From CAZVIK01 sp964627045 (GTDB taxonomy: Bacteria; Acidobacteriota; Terriglobia; Bryobacterales; Bryobacteraceae), in assembly GCA_964627045.1 (NCBI GenBank), contig CAZVIK010000275.1, positions 1 to 5,021 of the forward strand: DNA of 5,021 nt, written 5' to 3'. The position numbers and the translations under genes are program-made. The notes beneath the pieces were generated by a model, which made no database searches, was not told the DNA's origin, and saw nothing but the letters and a program-made list of their open reading frames with translations. Positions 1-4,740 of the stretch are shown in pieces (position 1 is the first letter of the stretch; each line of letters starts with the position of its first letter).

Positions 1-199
1 GGAATCCCTCGCGCACCAGGGCGATGATCCGCCGTGGCGTGAAGTCCATGTAGATGGACAGGGGACAGGTTCCAGAGCAGGTGCCGCACTGGATGCAGGA
101 CCAGATTCGGTCGCATCCAGGCTGCTTGCTGATCTCGTCGGCCCAGACCGGATCGGCTTCCCGCTGGAACTTCATCTTTCGTCGGATGAGTGCCAGCAC
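1..199 (-). CDS. hdrC: Heterodisulfide reductase subunit C-like 4Fe-4S protein (partial, 5' end only)
   Basis: Sixty-six codons are visible before the gene leaves the left edge of the window. The translation begins (M/V)LALIRRKMKFQREADPVW and contains CIQCGTCSGTCP. This is a CxxCxxCxxxCP cluster motif with cysteines at about residues 35, 38, 41 and 45, and it is the first of the two [4Fe-4S] motifs expected in HdrC-type proteins. HdrC carries electrons between a hydrogenase or flavin subunit (HdrA) and the catalytic HdrB subunit in the cytoplasm. I chose the GTG at 197-199 as the start because GGGAG lies 7 bases upstream of it. An in-frame ATG at 173-175 is the alternative. A hydrogenase maturation protease lies upstream on the same strand, which fits a hydrogenase/Hdr electron-transfer module. 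The second cluster motif and the partner genes would lie outside the window. Other HdrC-like ferredoxins, such as those of the GlpC/succinate dehydrogenase type, are possible. Confidence 0.8.
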   Translation of the reverse strand, partial: MLALIRRKMKFQREADPVWADEISKQPGCDRIWSCIQCGTCSGTCPLSIYMDFTPRRIIALVREGF

Positions 200-206
200 A
201 ATTCGA

Positions 207-211
207 CTCCC
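207..211 (-). promoter_or_regulatory. Ribosome binding site deciding the GTG start of the hdrC-like gene
   Basis: The minus strand reads GGGAG, then seven bases, then GTG. No comparable Shine-Dalgarno sequence precedes the downstream in-frame ATG at 173-175, so this site favours the GTG start. Confidence 0.6.
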
Positions 212-268
212 GGGTTGACTTCGAGTGGTGTCGCAGACTGAGACGAACTACGTGTACATCATGCACCC

Positions 269-283
269 GCATTTGTGGTGCCA
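269..283 (-). promoter_or_regulatory. Putative sigma-54 (-24/-12) promoter of the hdrC-like gene
   Basis: The minus strand reads TGGCACCACAAATGC. Against the sigma-54 consensus TGGCACGNNNNTTGC this keeps the complete TGGCAC block, the GC of the -12 element and the exact 15-base span. It differs only at positions 7 and 12. The predicted transcription start, about 12 bases past the GC, would give a leader of roughly 58 bases before the GTG at 199. The site lies in the non-coding gap between the protease gene and the hdrC-like gene, in the correct orientation. No clear activator-binding dyad was recognised upstream. This is a motif match only. Confidence 0.5.
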
Positions 284-406
284 AGAAATAAATACGGACA
301 ATCAGGTCTTCTTATAGAAATGACAGGACTTCGAAAACGCCCGGCCGCCGCGCCGCACTGGTTGTGTCTTTTGCCCCAGGGTCACGATGGGGGAGAACCC
401 ACAAAA

Positions 407-907
407 TCAGGAGCGTCCCCAAATGTTCCCGGCCAGCGCCGCGTGGATGCGGCGCGCTAACGGCGCCACCGCCGCCACCACCGCTGGCGTCATCTCCTCG
501 GAGACTGTTGAAGTATCCATCCCTTCGATGGCGAAGATCTCCACATCTTTCGGCATCTCGATCCCCATCTTCGCCGCTAGTTCGAAGGCGGTACCAACGC
601 TGATCTCATGCGCGTTAATCAGCCGTGCGCTGCCGGAGACGTTGGTGAGGCTGAGTTCACGGACGCGGCCAGGAACCGGGTCCGGGAGGCTCAGGCAATC
701 GACCAGGATCGCGCCGTCGTAGCCGGTGAGCAAATCAATCAGTTCGAAACCGCCGCGGGTGCTTTCGAGAACGGTGACGTTCTCGATGGGCGCAGCTTCG
801 AGCAGTCGCCGCAGTTCCTCGGCGACCGCCAGCCCTACCCGGTCGTCGGAGACGACGGGATTGCCGAGGCCGAGGACGGCGATGCGAGGGCGGGACATCC
901 TTTCCAT
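407..907 (-). CDS. [NiFe]-hydrogenase maturation protease (HyaD/HybD/HycI family)
   Basis: The 166-residue product is the usual size for this endopeptidase family. The family cleaves the C-terminal tail of the hydrogenase large subunit once nickel has been inserted, in the cytoplasm. The N-terminal beta strand leads into GLGNPVVSDDRVG (residues 13-25), which matches the family motif GxGNxxxxDDGxG. The acidic residue here, the aspartate in VDC (D70) and the histidine in NAHE (H100) correspond to the three nickel-sensing ligands of E. coli HybD (E16, D62, H93). The C-terminal IEGMDTSTVSEEMTPAV stretch is also typical. An arginine replaces the usual glycine after DD. The start at 907 (MERMSRP) has no clear Shine-Dalgarno. 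The ATG at 896-898 (MSRP) follows GGAAAGG very closely and is an alternative. The gene lies 104 bases after ribE and 207 bases before the hdrC-like gene. The substrate hydrogenase is not in the window. Confidence 0.92.
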   Translation of the reverse strand: MERMSRPRIAVLGLGNPVVSDDRVGLAVAEELRRLLEAAPIENVTVLESTRGGFELIDLLTGYDGAILVDCLSLPDPVPGRVRELSLTNVSGSARLINAHEISVGTAFELAAKMGIEMPKDVEIFAIEGMDTSTVSEEMTPAVVAAVAPLARRIHAALAGNIWGRS

Positions 908-1011
908 GGTCGCAGAGAACGGACGCGCCGTGGCCCGAGGCCATCGCCGTTTGTGGCCTGCGCTCCTTCAGCCGGCGAACAGTGATCGTCCGCCCCACCC
1001 ACCGGCGGCCC

Positions 1012-1650
1012 TCAGTAGCCGAGCTTTTCCAGACGCTCCATCGTCAACCCGCTTCCCGCGCGTCCGGCCAACTGCTTCTCGACATACTTGGCCAGAATGT
1101 CGCACTCGATGTTGATCCGGTCGCCGCGCCGGCGCTCGTGCAGGTTGGTCATCTTCCACGTATGTGGAATCACGGAGACCGCGATCACGTCCTCGCACGT
1201 CGACGCGATCGTGAGGCTCACACCATCCAGCGCCACCGACCCCTTGAACACCAGGTAGCGGTCCAGTTCGCGCGGCGCGCGGATCTCCAACCACCAGTTC
1301 CCGTCGCCCACGGCTTTCGCCGACAGGAACTCGCCCGTCCCGTCGATGTGGCCCTGCACGATGTGCCCGTCCAGCCGCCCCGACGGCGTCAATGGCCGTT
1401 CCAGGTTCACTGCGGCTCCCGATTTCAGGCCTCCCAGGTTGCTGCGGCGCAGCGTCTCGGGCGCCACATCGGCCGTGAAGCGTCCGGCCTTCGGTTCCAC
1501 CGACGTGAGACACACGCCGTTGACCGCCACGCTCGACCCCTCGGCCGACCCTTCCAGCACCTTGCGGCAGCGTATGCTCAGCCGCCCGCCCGCCGCGCGC
1601 AACTCCAGGCTTTCGACGACGCCCACTTCTTCGATGATCCCCGTGAACAC
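1012..1650 (-). CDS. ribE: Riboflavin synthase, alpha subunit
   Basis: This 212-residue enzyme dismutates two molecules of 6,7-dimethyl-8-ribityllumazine into riboflavin and 5-amino-6-ribitylaminouracil in the cytoplasm. It shows the diagnostic N-terminus MFTGIIE and two homologous lumazine-binding barrels. Barrel one carries VNGVCLT (43-49) and NLERPL (82-87). The junction carries DGHIVQGHIDG (94-104). Barrel two carries KGSVALDGVSLT (136-147), IPHTWKMTNL (161-170) and NIECDILAKY (180-189). The length and motif order are normal. The start is a GTG (1648-1650), one base after the ribD stop, with GAAGG at 1656-1660 inside the end of ribD. The junction reads TGATGTG, so an out-of-frame ATG lies just before the true GTG. 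Translation is probably coupled to ribD. The gene is known as ribC in some species. Confidence 0.96.
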   Translation of the reverse strand: MFTGIIEEVGVVESLELRAAGGRLSIRCRKVLEGSAEGSSVAVNGVCLTSVEPKAGRFTADVAPETLRRSNLGGLKSGAAVNLERPLTPSGRLDGHIVQGHIDGTGEFLSAKAVGDGNWWLEIRAPRELDRYLVFKGSVALDGVSLTIASTCEDVIAVSVIPHTWKMTNLHERRRGDRINIECDILAKYVEKQLAGRAGSGLTMERLEKLGY

Positions 1651-1651
1651 A

Positions 1652-2755
1652 TCAGCCTTCTTTCACCAGCCAGGCTTCCACCGCGAACTCGTCCTCGGTC
1701 ACCCGGTGTAGCTTCACGTCCCGGAACTGTATGGCGTCCGATCGCCGCTTCCGCCCGATCCCCCCCACCACCGGCAGCGAGTTCATCCCGCCCAGGATCT
1801 TCGGCGCGTAGTAAAAGAAGATCTTGTCGGCCAGCCCGGATTCGAGCATCGCCCAATTCAGCTTGCTTCCCGCCTCCACCATGAGCGAGAGATACTTCTC
1901 GCGCGCCAGGTACTCCACCAGCCGCGGCAGATTCGTACGCCCGCCCGCGCCGTCCAGCGTGAGGATGCGCACACCCAGGTTTTCGAGCGTCCGGTACCGC
2001 TCGGGCGACGCCGCCGATGTCGTCACCACCAGCAGGTCGGACTGCATGCTCGCGACCAGCCGCGCCGTTGGCGGCAGCCGCAACTGCGAATCCACCACCA
2101 CCCGCAGCAACGGCCGCGCGCGCGGCAGCCCCGTGCGGTCGGTCATGAGGCAGTCGTCGGCCAGCGCCGTCCCGATCCCTGTGACAATCGCATCCGAGTG
2201 GTGCCGCAGTTGCTGTACGTGCGCCCGGGCCCGTTCGCTGGTGATCCAGCCATCGTTGCCTTCCGGCGCGGCGATCTTCCCGTCCAGCGTGACCGCCGCT
2301 TTCACCGTCACCAGCGGCCGCCCGCTCCGCATGAAGTGCAGGAACGCTTCGTTCAGCGCCGCCGCCTCGGCCGCGTGGCGGGAATCGATCTCCACGGAAA
2401 GCCCGGCCTCGCGCAACCGCCGCAACCCCACTCCCGCCACCAGCGGATTGGGATCGGCCATCGCCGCCACCACGCGGCTCACGCCCGCCGCGATCAACGC
2501 CTCGGTGCACGGGCCCGTACGGCCGTGGTGCGAGCACGGCTCCAGCGTCACGTATACGGTCGCGCCGCGCGCCTTCTCCCCGGCTTCTTCGAGCGCCAGC
2601 ACTTCGGCATGCTTCACGCCCGCCCATGTGTGGAAGCCGCGCCCCGCCACCTGGCCGTCCCGCACCACGACCGCGCCCACCGCCGGGTTCGGGCTGGTCT
2701 GTCCCCGCCCCTGGCGCGCCAGTTCGAGAGCGTCCTGCATGAAGTCGCGGCTCAT
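1652..2755 (-). CDS. ribD: Bifunctional riboflavin biosynthesis protein RibD (deaminase/reductase)
   Basis: The 367-residue protein has both halves expected of RibD, which deaminates the pyrimidine product of the GTP cyclohydrolase II step and then reduces its ribosyl side chain with NADPH. The deaminase half shows PNPAVGAV (22-29), the zinc-ligand and proton-shuttle motif HAE (49-51), and PCSHHGRTGPC with zinc cysteines 74 and 83. DPNP (101-104) precedes the linker. The reductase half shows KAAVTLDGKIA (152-162), GWITSERAR (169-177), GIGTALADD (193-201) and APKILGG (317-323). Two small departures from the common pattern are visible: ADDC in place of ADDP, and EAGS (294-297) where EGG is usual. 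Both could be ordinary family variation. The start ATG overlaps the ftsY stop as ATGA and has no Shine-Dalgarno of its own, which points to translational coupling. RibE follows one base later. No RibBA or RibH gene is present in the window. Confidence 0.96.
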   Translation of the reverse strand: MSRDFMQDALELARQGRGQTSPNPAVGAVVVRDGQVAGRGFHTWAGVKHAEVLALEEAGEKARGATVYVTLEPCSHHGRTGPCTEALIAAGVSRVVAAMADPNPLVAGVGLRRLREAGLSVEIDSRHAAEAAALNEAFLHFMRSGRPLVTVKAAVTLDGKIAAPEGNDGWITSERARAHVQQLRHHSDAIVTGIGTALADDCLMTDRTGLPRARPLLRVVVDSQLRLPPTARLVASMQSDLLVVTTSAASPERYRTLENLGVRILTLDGAGGRTNLPRLVEYLAREKYLSLMVEAGSKLNWAMLESGLADKIFFYYAPKILGGMNSLPVVGGIGRKRRSDAIQFRDVKLHRVTEDEFAVEAWLVKEG

Positions 2756-3702
2756 GTTTGCAGGATAGACGAAAGGTACTTCCGCGCGTCAAACGGCAGC
2801 AGGTCGCCGGCCTGCTCGCCCACCCCGACGAACCGTATCGGCGTGCCCAGTTCCCGCGCGATGGCGACGGCGATCCCGCCTTTCGCCGTCCCGTCGAGCT
2901 TGGTCAACACCAGGCCCGTAACGCCGGAAGTCTCGGTGAACTTCCGCGCCTGTTCCAGGCCGTTCTGTCCCGTGGTGGCGTCCAGCACCAGCAGGACTTC
3001 GTGCGGCGCGCCCGGCACCACCCGTGCGGCCGTGCGGCGCATCTTTTCGAGTTCGGCCATCAGGTTCGATTTCGTGTGCAGACGGCCCGCGGTGTCCACG
3101 ATCACCACATCGGTCTTGCGCGCCTTCGCCGCTTGCAGCGAATCGAACAGCACGGCGCTCGGATCGGCGCCCGGTCTCTGGCGGATCACCTCGACCCCGG
3201 TGCGCTGCCCCCAGATCTCGAGCTGCTCGATGGCCGCCGCCCGGAACGTGTCCGCCGCGCACAGCAGGACGCTGGCGCCCTCGGCGCGGTAGCGCTGCGC
3301 CAGCTTTCCGATGGACGTCGTCTTCCCCGAACCGTTGACGCCCACCACCAGGATCACCAGCGGCGGCTCGGACACCACCGGCAGCGGCTTGTCGGCGGCC
3401 TGCATCACCCCGGCCAGGTGCTCCTCGATCAACTTCTTTAGTTCGTCCGAGGTGTTGATGAGCTTGCGATCGGCCTTCCGGCGGGCCTCTTCGAGAATCT
3501 CGGTGGCCGTGCGCACGCCAATATCGGCGGCGAGCAGCGTCATCTCCAGCTCGTCGAGCAGCTCGGCGTCAATCTGCTTGCCGCCCCCGAGCACGTCCTC
3601 CAACTTCGAGAGGAACCCGGCGCGGGTCTTTTCGACGCCTTTTTTCAGGCGCTCGAAGAGACCGGCTTCCGGCTCCGGCGCGCCAAACAGGGATTGAATC
3701 AT
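2752..3702 (-). CDS. ftsY: Signal recognition particle receptor FtsY
   Basis: The 316-residue product is the SRP receptor GTPase, which docks SRP-ribosome complexes at the inner membrane for co-translational insertion. A short N-terminal stretch (LFERLKKGVEKTRAGF) leads into the four-helix N domain (about 15-100). The G domain follows with P-loop GVNGSGKTT (121-129), the SRP-GTPase insertion motif DTFRAAAIEQL (151-161), DTAGR (203-207), TKLDGTAKGG (267-276) and the closing GVGE...DLLPF (293-304). It lacks the long acidic A domain of E. coli FtsY, like many bacterial homologues. I chose the ATG at 3700-3702. The open frame continues upstream to 3855, but that extension would cross the divergent gene that starts at 3794. 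No Shine-Dalgarno precedes the chosen ATG, and a -10-like TACAAT lies only 15 bases upstream, so the mRNA leader may be very short. It is the first gene of the ftsY-ribD-ribE operon. Confidence 0.95.
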   Translation of the reverse strand: MIQSLFGAPEPEAGLFERLKKGVEKTRAGFLSKLEDVLGGGKQIDAELLDELEMTLLAADIGVRTATEILEEARRKADRKLINTSDELKKLIEEHLAGVMQAADKPLPVVSEPPLVILVVGVNGSGKTTSIGKLAQRYRAEGASVLLCAADTFRAAAIEQLEIWGQRTGVEVIRQRPGADPSAVLFDSLQAAKARKTDVVIVDTAGRLHTKSNLMAELEKMRRTAARVVPGAPHEVLLVLDATTGQNGLEQARKFTETSGVTGLVLTKLDGTAKGGIAVAIARELGTPIRFVGVGEQAGDLLPFDARKYLSSILQT

Positions 3703-3717
3703 GGGGTGTAAAAGGAT

Positions 3718-3723
3718 ATTGTA
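3718..3723 (-). promoter_or_regulatory. Putative -10 element for ftsY
   Basis: The minus strand reads TACAAT, which matches TATAAT in five of six positions and ends 15 bases before the ftsY ATG. The expected start point would give a leader of only about 8-9 bases. This agrees with the absence of a Shine-Dalgarno. The -35 region is weak: ATGCCC at 17-base spacing. This is a motif match only. Confidence 0.35.
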
Positions 3724-3746
3724 GCGTGGAGGATGACGCTGGGCAT

Positions 3747-3777
3747 TTGCCGCACCACTGGCTCCGAGGAGTAAAAT
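3747..3777 (+). promoter_or_regulatory. Possible sigma-70 type promoter for the SLATT-like gene
   Basis: TTGCCG (3747-3752) and TAAAAT (3772-3777) resemble -35 and -10 boxes. The 19-base spacer is longer than usual. The -10 ends 16 bases before the ATG, so the leader would barely contain the Shine-Dalgarno. Weak support. Confidence 0.25.
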
Positions 3778-3783
3778 AAGAAC

Positions 3784-3788
3784 AGAGG
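3784..3788 (+). promoter_or_regulatory. Ribosome binding site of the SLATT-like gene
   Basis: AGAGG lies five bases before the ATG at 3794-3796. It supports that start, and therefore supports a shorter ftsY on the opposite strand. Confidence 0.55.
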
Positions 3789-3793
3789 CGAGC

Positions 3794-4279
3794 ATGCGCG
3801 AAGAGCAAATCCGGAGGGTCTGGGAGGGCCTGCTGACATCGGAGATTCTGTCCAATTACTTCGCCGAGTTGTCGCACGCCTACCACCGAAAGCAGCGCGT
3901 CACTACGTGGCTGACCCTGTTTGTCTCCTCCGGCACCGTGGTCTCGCTACTGCTGGCTCTTCCCGGGACTCTCGCCTGGATTCGCGTGGGACTCGCCATT
4001 TTCACCGCCGCGATGAGTGCTTACACTGTTGTGGCCCAGAACCAGAAATGTGCGCTTGATTCCGCTGAGTTGTTTGCAAAGTGGGATCGGCTGGCGTCCC
4101 AGTATCGTGCGCTGTGGGAAGACGTGTACGCCAAGGATGCCGAGGCACGGCTGGAGCAATACGATGACATTGCACGGGAGTTGTCTCGTGCCGGGACTTC
4201 CTTCCCTAACATCGAGCGAAAGATGCTAAAGTGGCAGACCTATGTCGAAGAAAGACACAGGGTCCCGGCCGCTGCGTGA
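3794..4279 (+). CDS. Two-helix membrane protein, SLATT-like (predicted)
   Basis: This 161-residue protein has a soluble N-terminal helix (1-36) with the basic cluster HRKQR (31-35). Two adjacent hydrophobic segments follow (about 37-57 and 62-82), separated by a short turn containing PGT. A long polar, helix-rich C-terminal region (about 84-155) has regular heptad-like spacing. This helix-hairpin-helix plan, and the AxxYRxLWE-type stretch near 102-109, resemble the SLATT domain (SMODS/SLOG-associating two-TM domain). SLATT proteins are predicted membrane effectors in nucleotide-sensing conflict systems. The match is by overall architecture and remembered family style, without a search. No nucleotidyltransferase or SLOG gene lies in the window, so a defence role is inference only. 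GC content is lower than in neighbours: 57% in 3841-3900 and 47% in 4021-4080, against 77% in a ribD stretch (2461-2520). This suggests a different history. The gene is divergent from ftsY and has its own Shine-Dalgarno. Confidence 0.85.
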   Translation: MREEQIRRVWEGLLTSEILSNYFAELSHAYHRKQRVTTWLTLFVSSGTVVSLLLALPGTLAWIRVGLAIFTAAMSAYTVVAQNQKCALDSAELFAKWDRLASQYRALWEDVYAKDAEARLEQYDDIARELSRAGTSFPNIERKMLKWQTYVEERHRVPAAA

Positions 4280-4373
4280 GACGTTTTCGTATCCTCCCGT
4301 TCCGCGACCTCTGCCGCCACCCCCGAGGCCTCCCGCTCCCGCGCCACCGTCGCCAGCGAAGAAGAAGGGCTAG
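4242..4373 (+). CDS. Small proline-rich ORF overlapping the SLATT-like gene
   Basis: An uninterrupted 43-codon frame (ATG to TAG) starts inside the 3' end of the SLATT-like gene, in a different frame, and overlaps it by 38 bases. The product starts MSKKDTGSRPLRETFSYPP. It has 15 prolines among 43 residues, no hydrophobic segment, and a basic tail AKKKG. The overlap fits translational coupling, since ribosomes ending at 4279 are past the start and could re-initiate on it. The Shine-Dalgarno is poor: only AAAGTGG further upstream. The composition changes from about half GC in the upstream gene to C-rich here, so a chance open frame is possible. I do not recognise a function. A partner peptide of the membrane protein is a guess. 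Confidence 0.45.
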   Translation: MSKKDTGSRPLRETFSYPPVPRPLPPPPRPPAPAPPSPAKKKG

Positions 4374-4404
4374 GACCGCCGCGTCTGTGCGCGTGTCGTT
4401 GTAA

Positions 4405-4423
4405 AGCCGTCCGGCCCACGGCT
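4405..4423 (+). terminator. Weak hairpin after the proline-rich ORF, possible terminator
   Basis: AGCCGT and ACGGCT pair as a 6-bp stem around a 7-base loop, 31 bases past the TAG at 4373. Only CAATTCG follows, with no T tract, so intrinsic termination is doubtful. It could be a factor-dependent pause site or chance. Confidence 0.2.
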
Positions 4424-4513
4424 CAATTCGTCACACCTGAACTTCGCGCCTAGGACTGACTAAACCCGTGGCGCGCGCACTCTTGCGTGCCGCATCGCCC
4501 AGCCGCTCCACCT

Positions 4514-4525
4514 CGCCCATGGGCG
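4514..4525. repeat. Perfect 12-base palindrome
   Basis: CGCCCATGGGCG is fully self-complementary and lies 11 bases before the twin hairpins. It may be part of the same extragenic element or a protein-binding site. Nothing in the sequence distinguishes these. Confidence 0.5.
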
Positions 4526-4536
4526 TTATTTGTGGG

Positions 4537-4576
4537 GCAGCCTTTCCAGGCTGCGGCAGGGCTTTCCAGCCCTGCC
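4537..4576. repeat. Twin abutting hairpins with identical TTCC loops (REP/BIME-like)
   Basis: Two perfect hairpins lie end to end. The first (4537-4554) has a 7-bp stem, GCAGCCT pairing with AGGCTGC, around a TTCC loop. The second (4555-4576) has a 9-bp stem, GGCAGGGCT pairing with AGCCCTGCC, around an identical TTCC loop. Both share the outline GCAG...CTTTCCAG...CTGC, so they look like two variants of one module. Paired GC-rich palindromes between genes are typical of repetitive extragenic palindromes mobilised by TnpA-REP (RAYT) transposases. No T tract follows, so terminator function is unlikely. Copy number in the genome cannot be seen from here. Confidence 0.6.
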
Positions 4577-4710
4577 TGCCGGCGGCTCCCCCTGGTGCAC
4601 CTGAATCGGCCTGGTGGTAATCGGCCACTCCCCCGTTCGGACGGCCTCCCATTAACTCCCTTTTTTCATGGACTTATCGATTGGCATCCGAACTGCCCTT
4701 AGGGAGAGCG

Positions 4711-4725
4711 GGTCCGGTTGGGACC
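4711..4725 (+). promoter_or_regulatory. Small hairpin just upstream of the lipoprotein ribosome binding site
   Basis: GGTCC and GGACC form a 5-bp stem around GGTTG. It ends two bases before the AAGGAGG Shine-Dalgarno. It might affect translation initiation. Short GC-rich stems are common by chance in this composition. Confidence 0.2.
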
Positions 4726-4727
4726 GG

Positions 4728-4734
4728 AAGGAGG
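4728..4734 (+). promoter_or_regulatory. Strong ribosome binding site of the lipoprotein gene
   Basis: AAGGAGG lies six bases before the ATG at 4741. It fixes this start over the in-frame ATG at 4681-4683, which would add 20 residues in front of the signal peptide. Confidence 0.8.
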
Positions 4735-4740
4735 CAGGCG

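Larger units (their letters stand above)
4374..4740 (+). other. Non-coding stretch of about 370 bases holding palindromes and a twin hairpin
   Basis: No convincing gene was found here on either strand. Short open frames on both strands run through the hairpins and have no Shine-Dalgarno or family resemblance. The stretch contains a 6-bp inverted repeat at 4405-4423, a CCTAGG palindrome near 4450, a 12-base palindrome at 4514-4525, the twin hairpins at 4537-4576, and a direct repeat of AATCGGCC 15 bases apart around 4604-4626. A T6 run occurs near 4662-4667 without an adjacent stem. The 3' part is the upstream region of the lipoprotein gene. Confidence 0.6.

Noticed and set aside
374..406. Partial inverted repeats (GGGT...ACCC, TTGTG...CACAA) about 100 bases upstream of the sigma-54 motif, as a possible activator site.
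   Set aside because: The arms are only 4-5 bp, so they do not stand out from chance.
275..460. A 61-codon plus-strand frame across the gap between the hdrC-like gene and the protease.
   Set aside because: It has no Shine-Dalgarno, its end is antisense to the protease, and it overlaps the sigma-54 motif. The gap of 207 bases is better read as regulatory.
908..1011. A terminator or second sigma-54 promoter between ribE and the protease gene was looked for.
   Set aside because: GC-rich partial inverted repeats are present but no stem followed by a T tract, and no TGGC-N-GC pair with correct spacing. Whether the protease is co-transcribed with ribE cannot be decided.
982..1884. A 300-codon open frame on the plus strand.
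   Set aside because: It lies antisense to ribE and the end of ribD, is rich in Arg, Pro and His, and matches no family. It is a by-product of the high-GC codon pattern of the real genes.
1578..2792. A 404-codon open frame on the minus strand overlapping ribD.
   Set aside because: It is an out-of-frame reading of ribD with Gly/Arg/Ala-rich low-complexity sequence. RibD motifs are all in the other frame.
3703..3793. An FMN riboswitch upstream of the riboflavin genes was looked for.
   Set aside because: ribD and ribE follow ftsY with no leader of their own. The 91-base region before ftsY, shared with the divergent gene, is too short and lacks the conserved FMN-aptamer pattern.
3703..3855. An in-frame upstream extension of ftsY that would begin with a signal-peptide-like stretch (ATG at 3793-3795 or 3853-3855).
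   Set aside because: It would overlap the start, Shine-Dalgarno or coding region of the divergent gene. FtsY families begin close to the MIQSLFG position, and the ATG at 3793-3795 exists only because GCATGC is palindromic.
4445..4462. The minus strand contains TCAGTCCTAGG, identical to the spacer of a well-known synthetic constitutive promoter series.
   Set aside because: There is no TTGACA-like -35 at the right distance and the -10 position reads CGCGAA. The 11-base match is most likely chance.
4487..4702. A 71-codon plus-strand frame, and an opposing minus-strand frame at 4431-4652.
   Set aside because: Both run through the twin hairpins and lack ribosome binding sites or recognisable features. 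Their apparent coding potential comes from the repeat.
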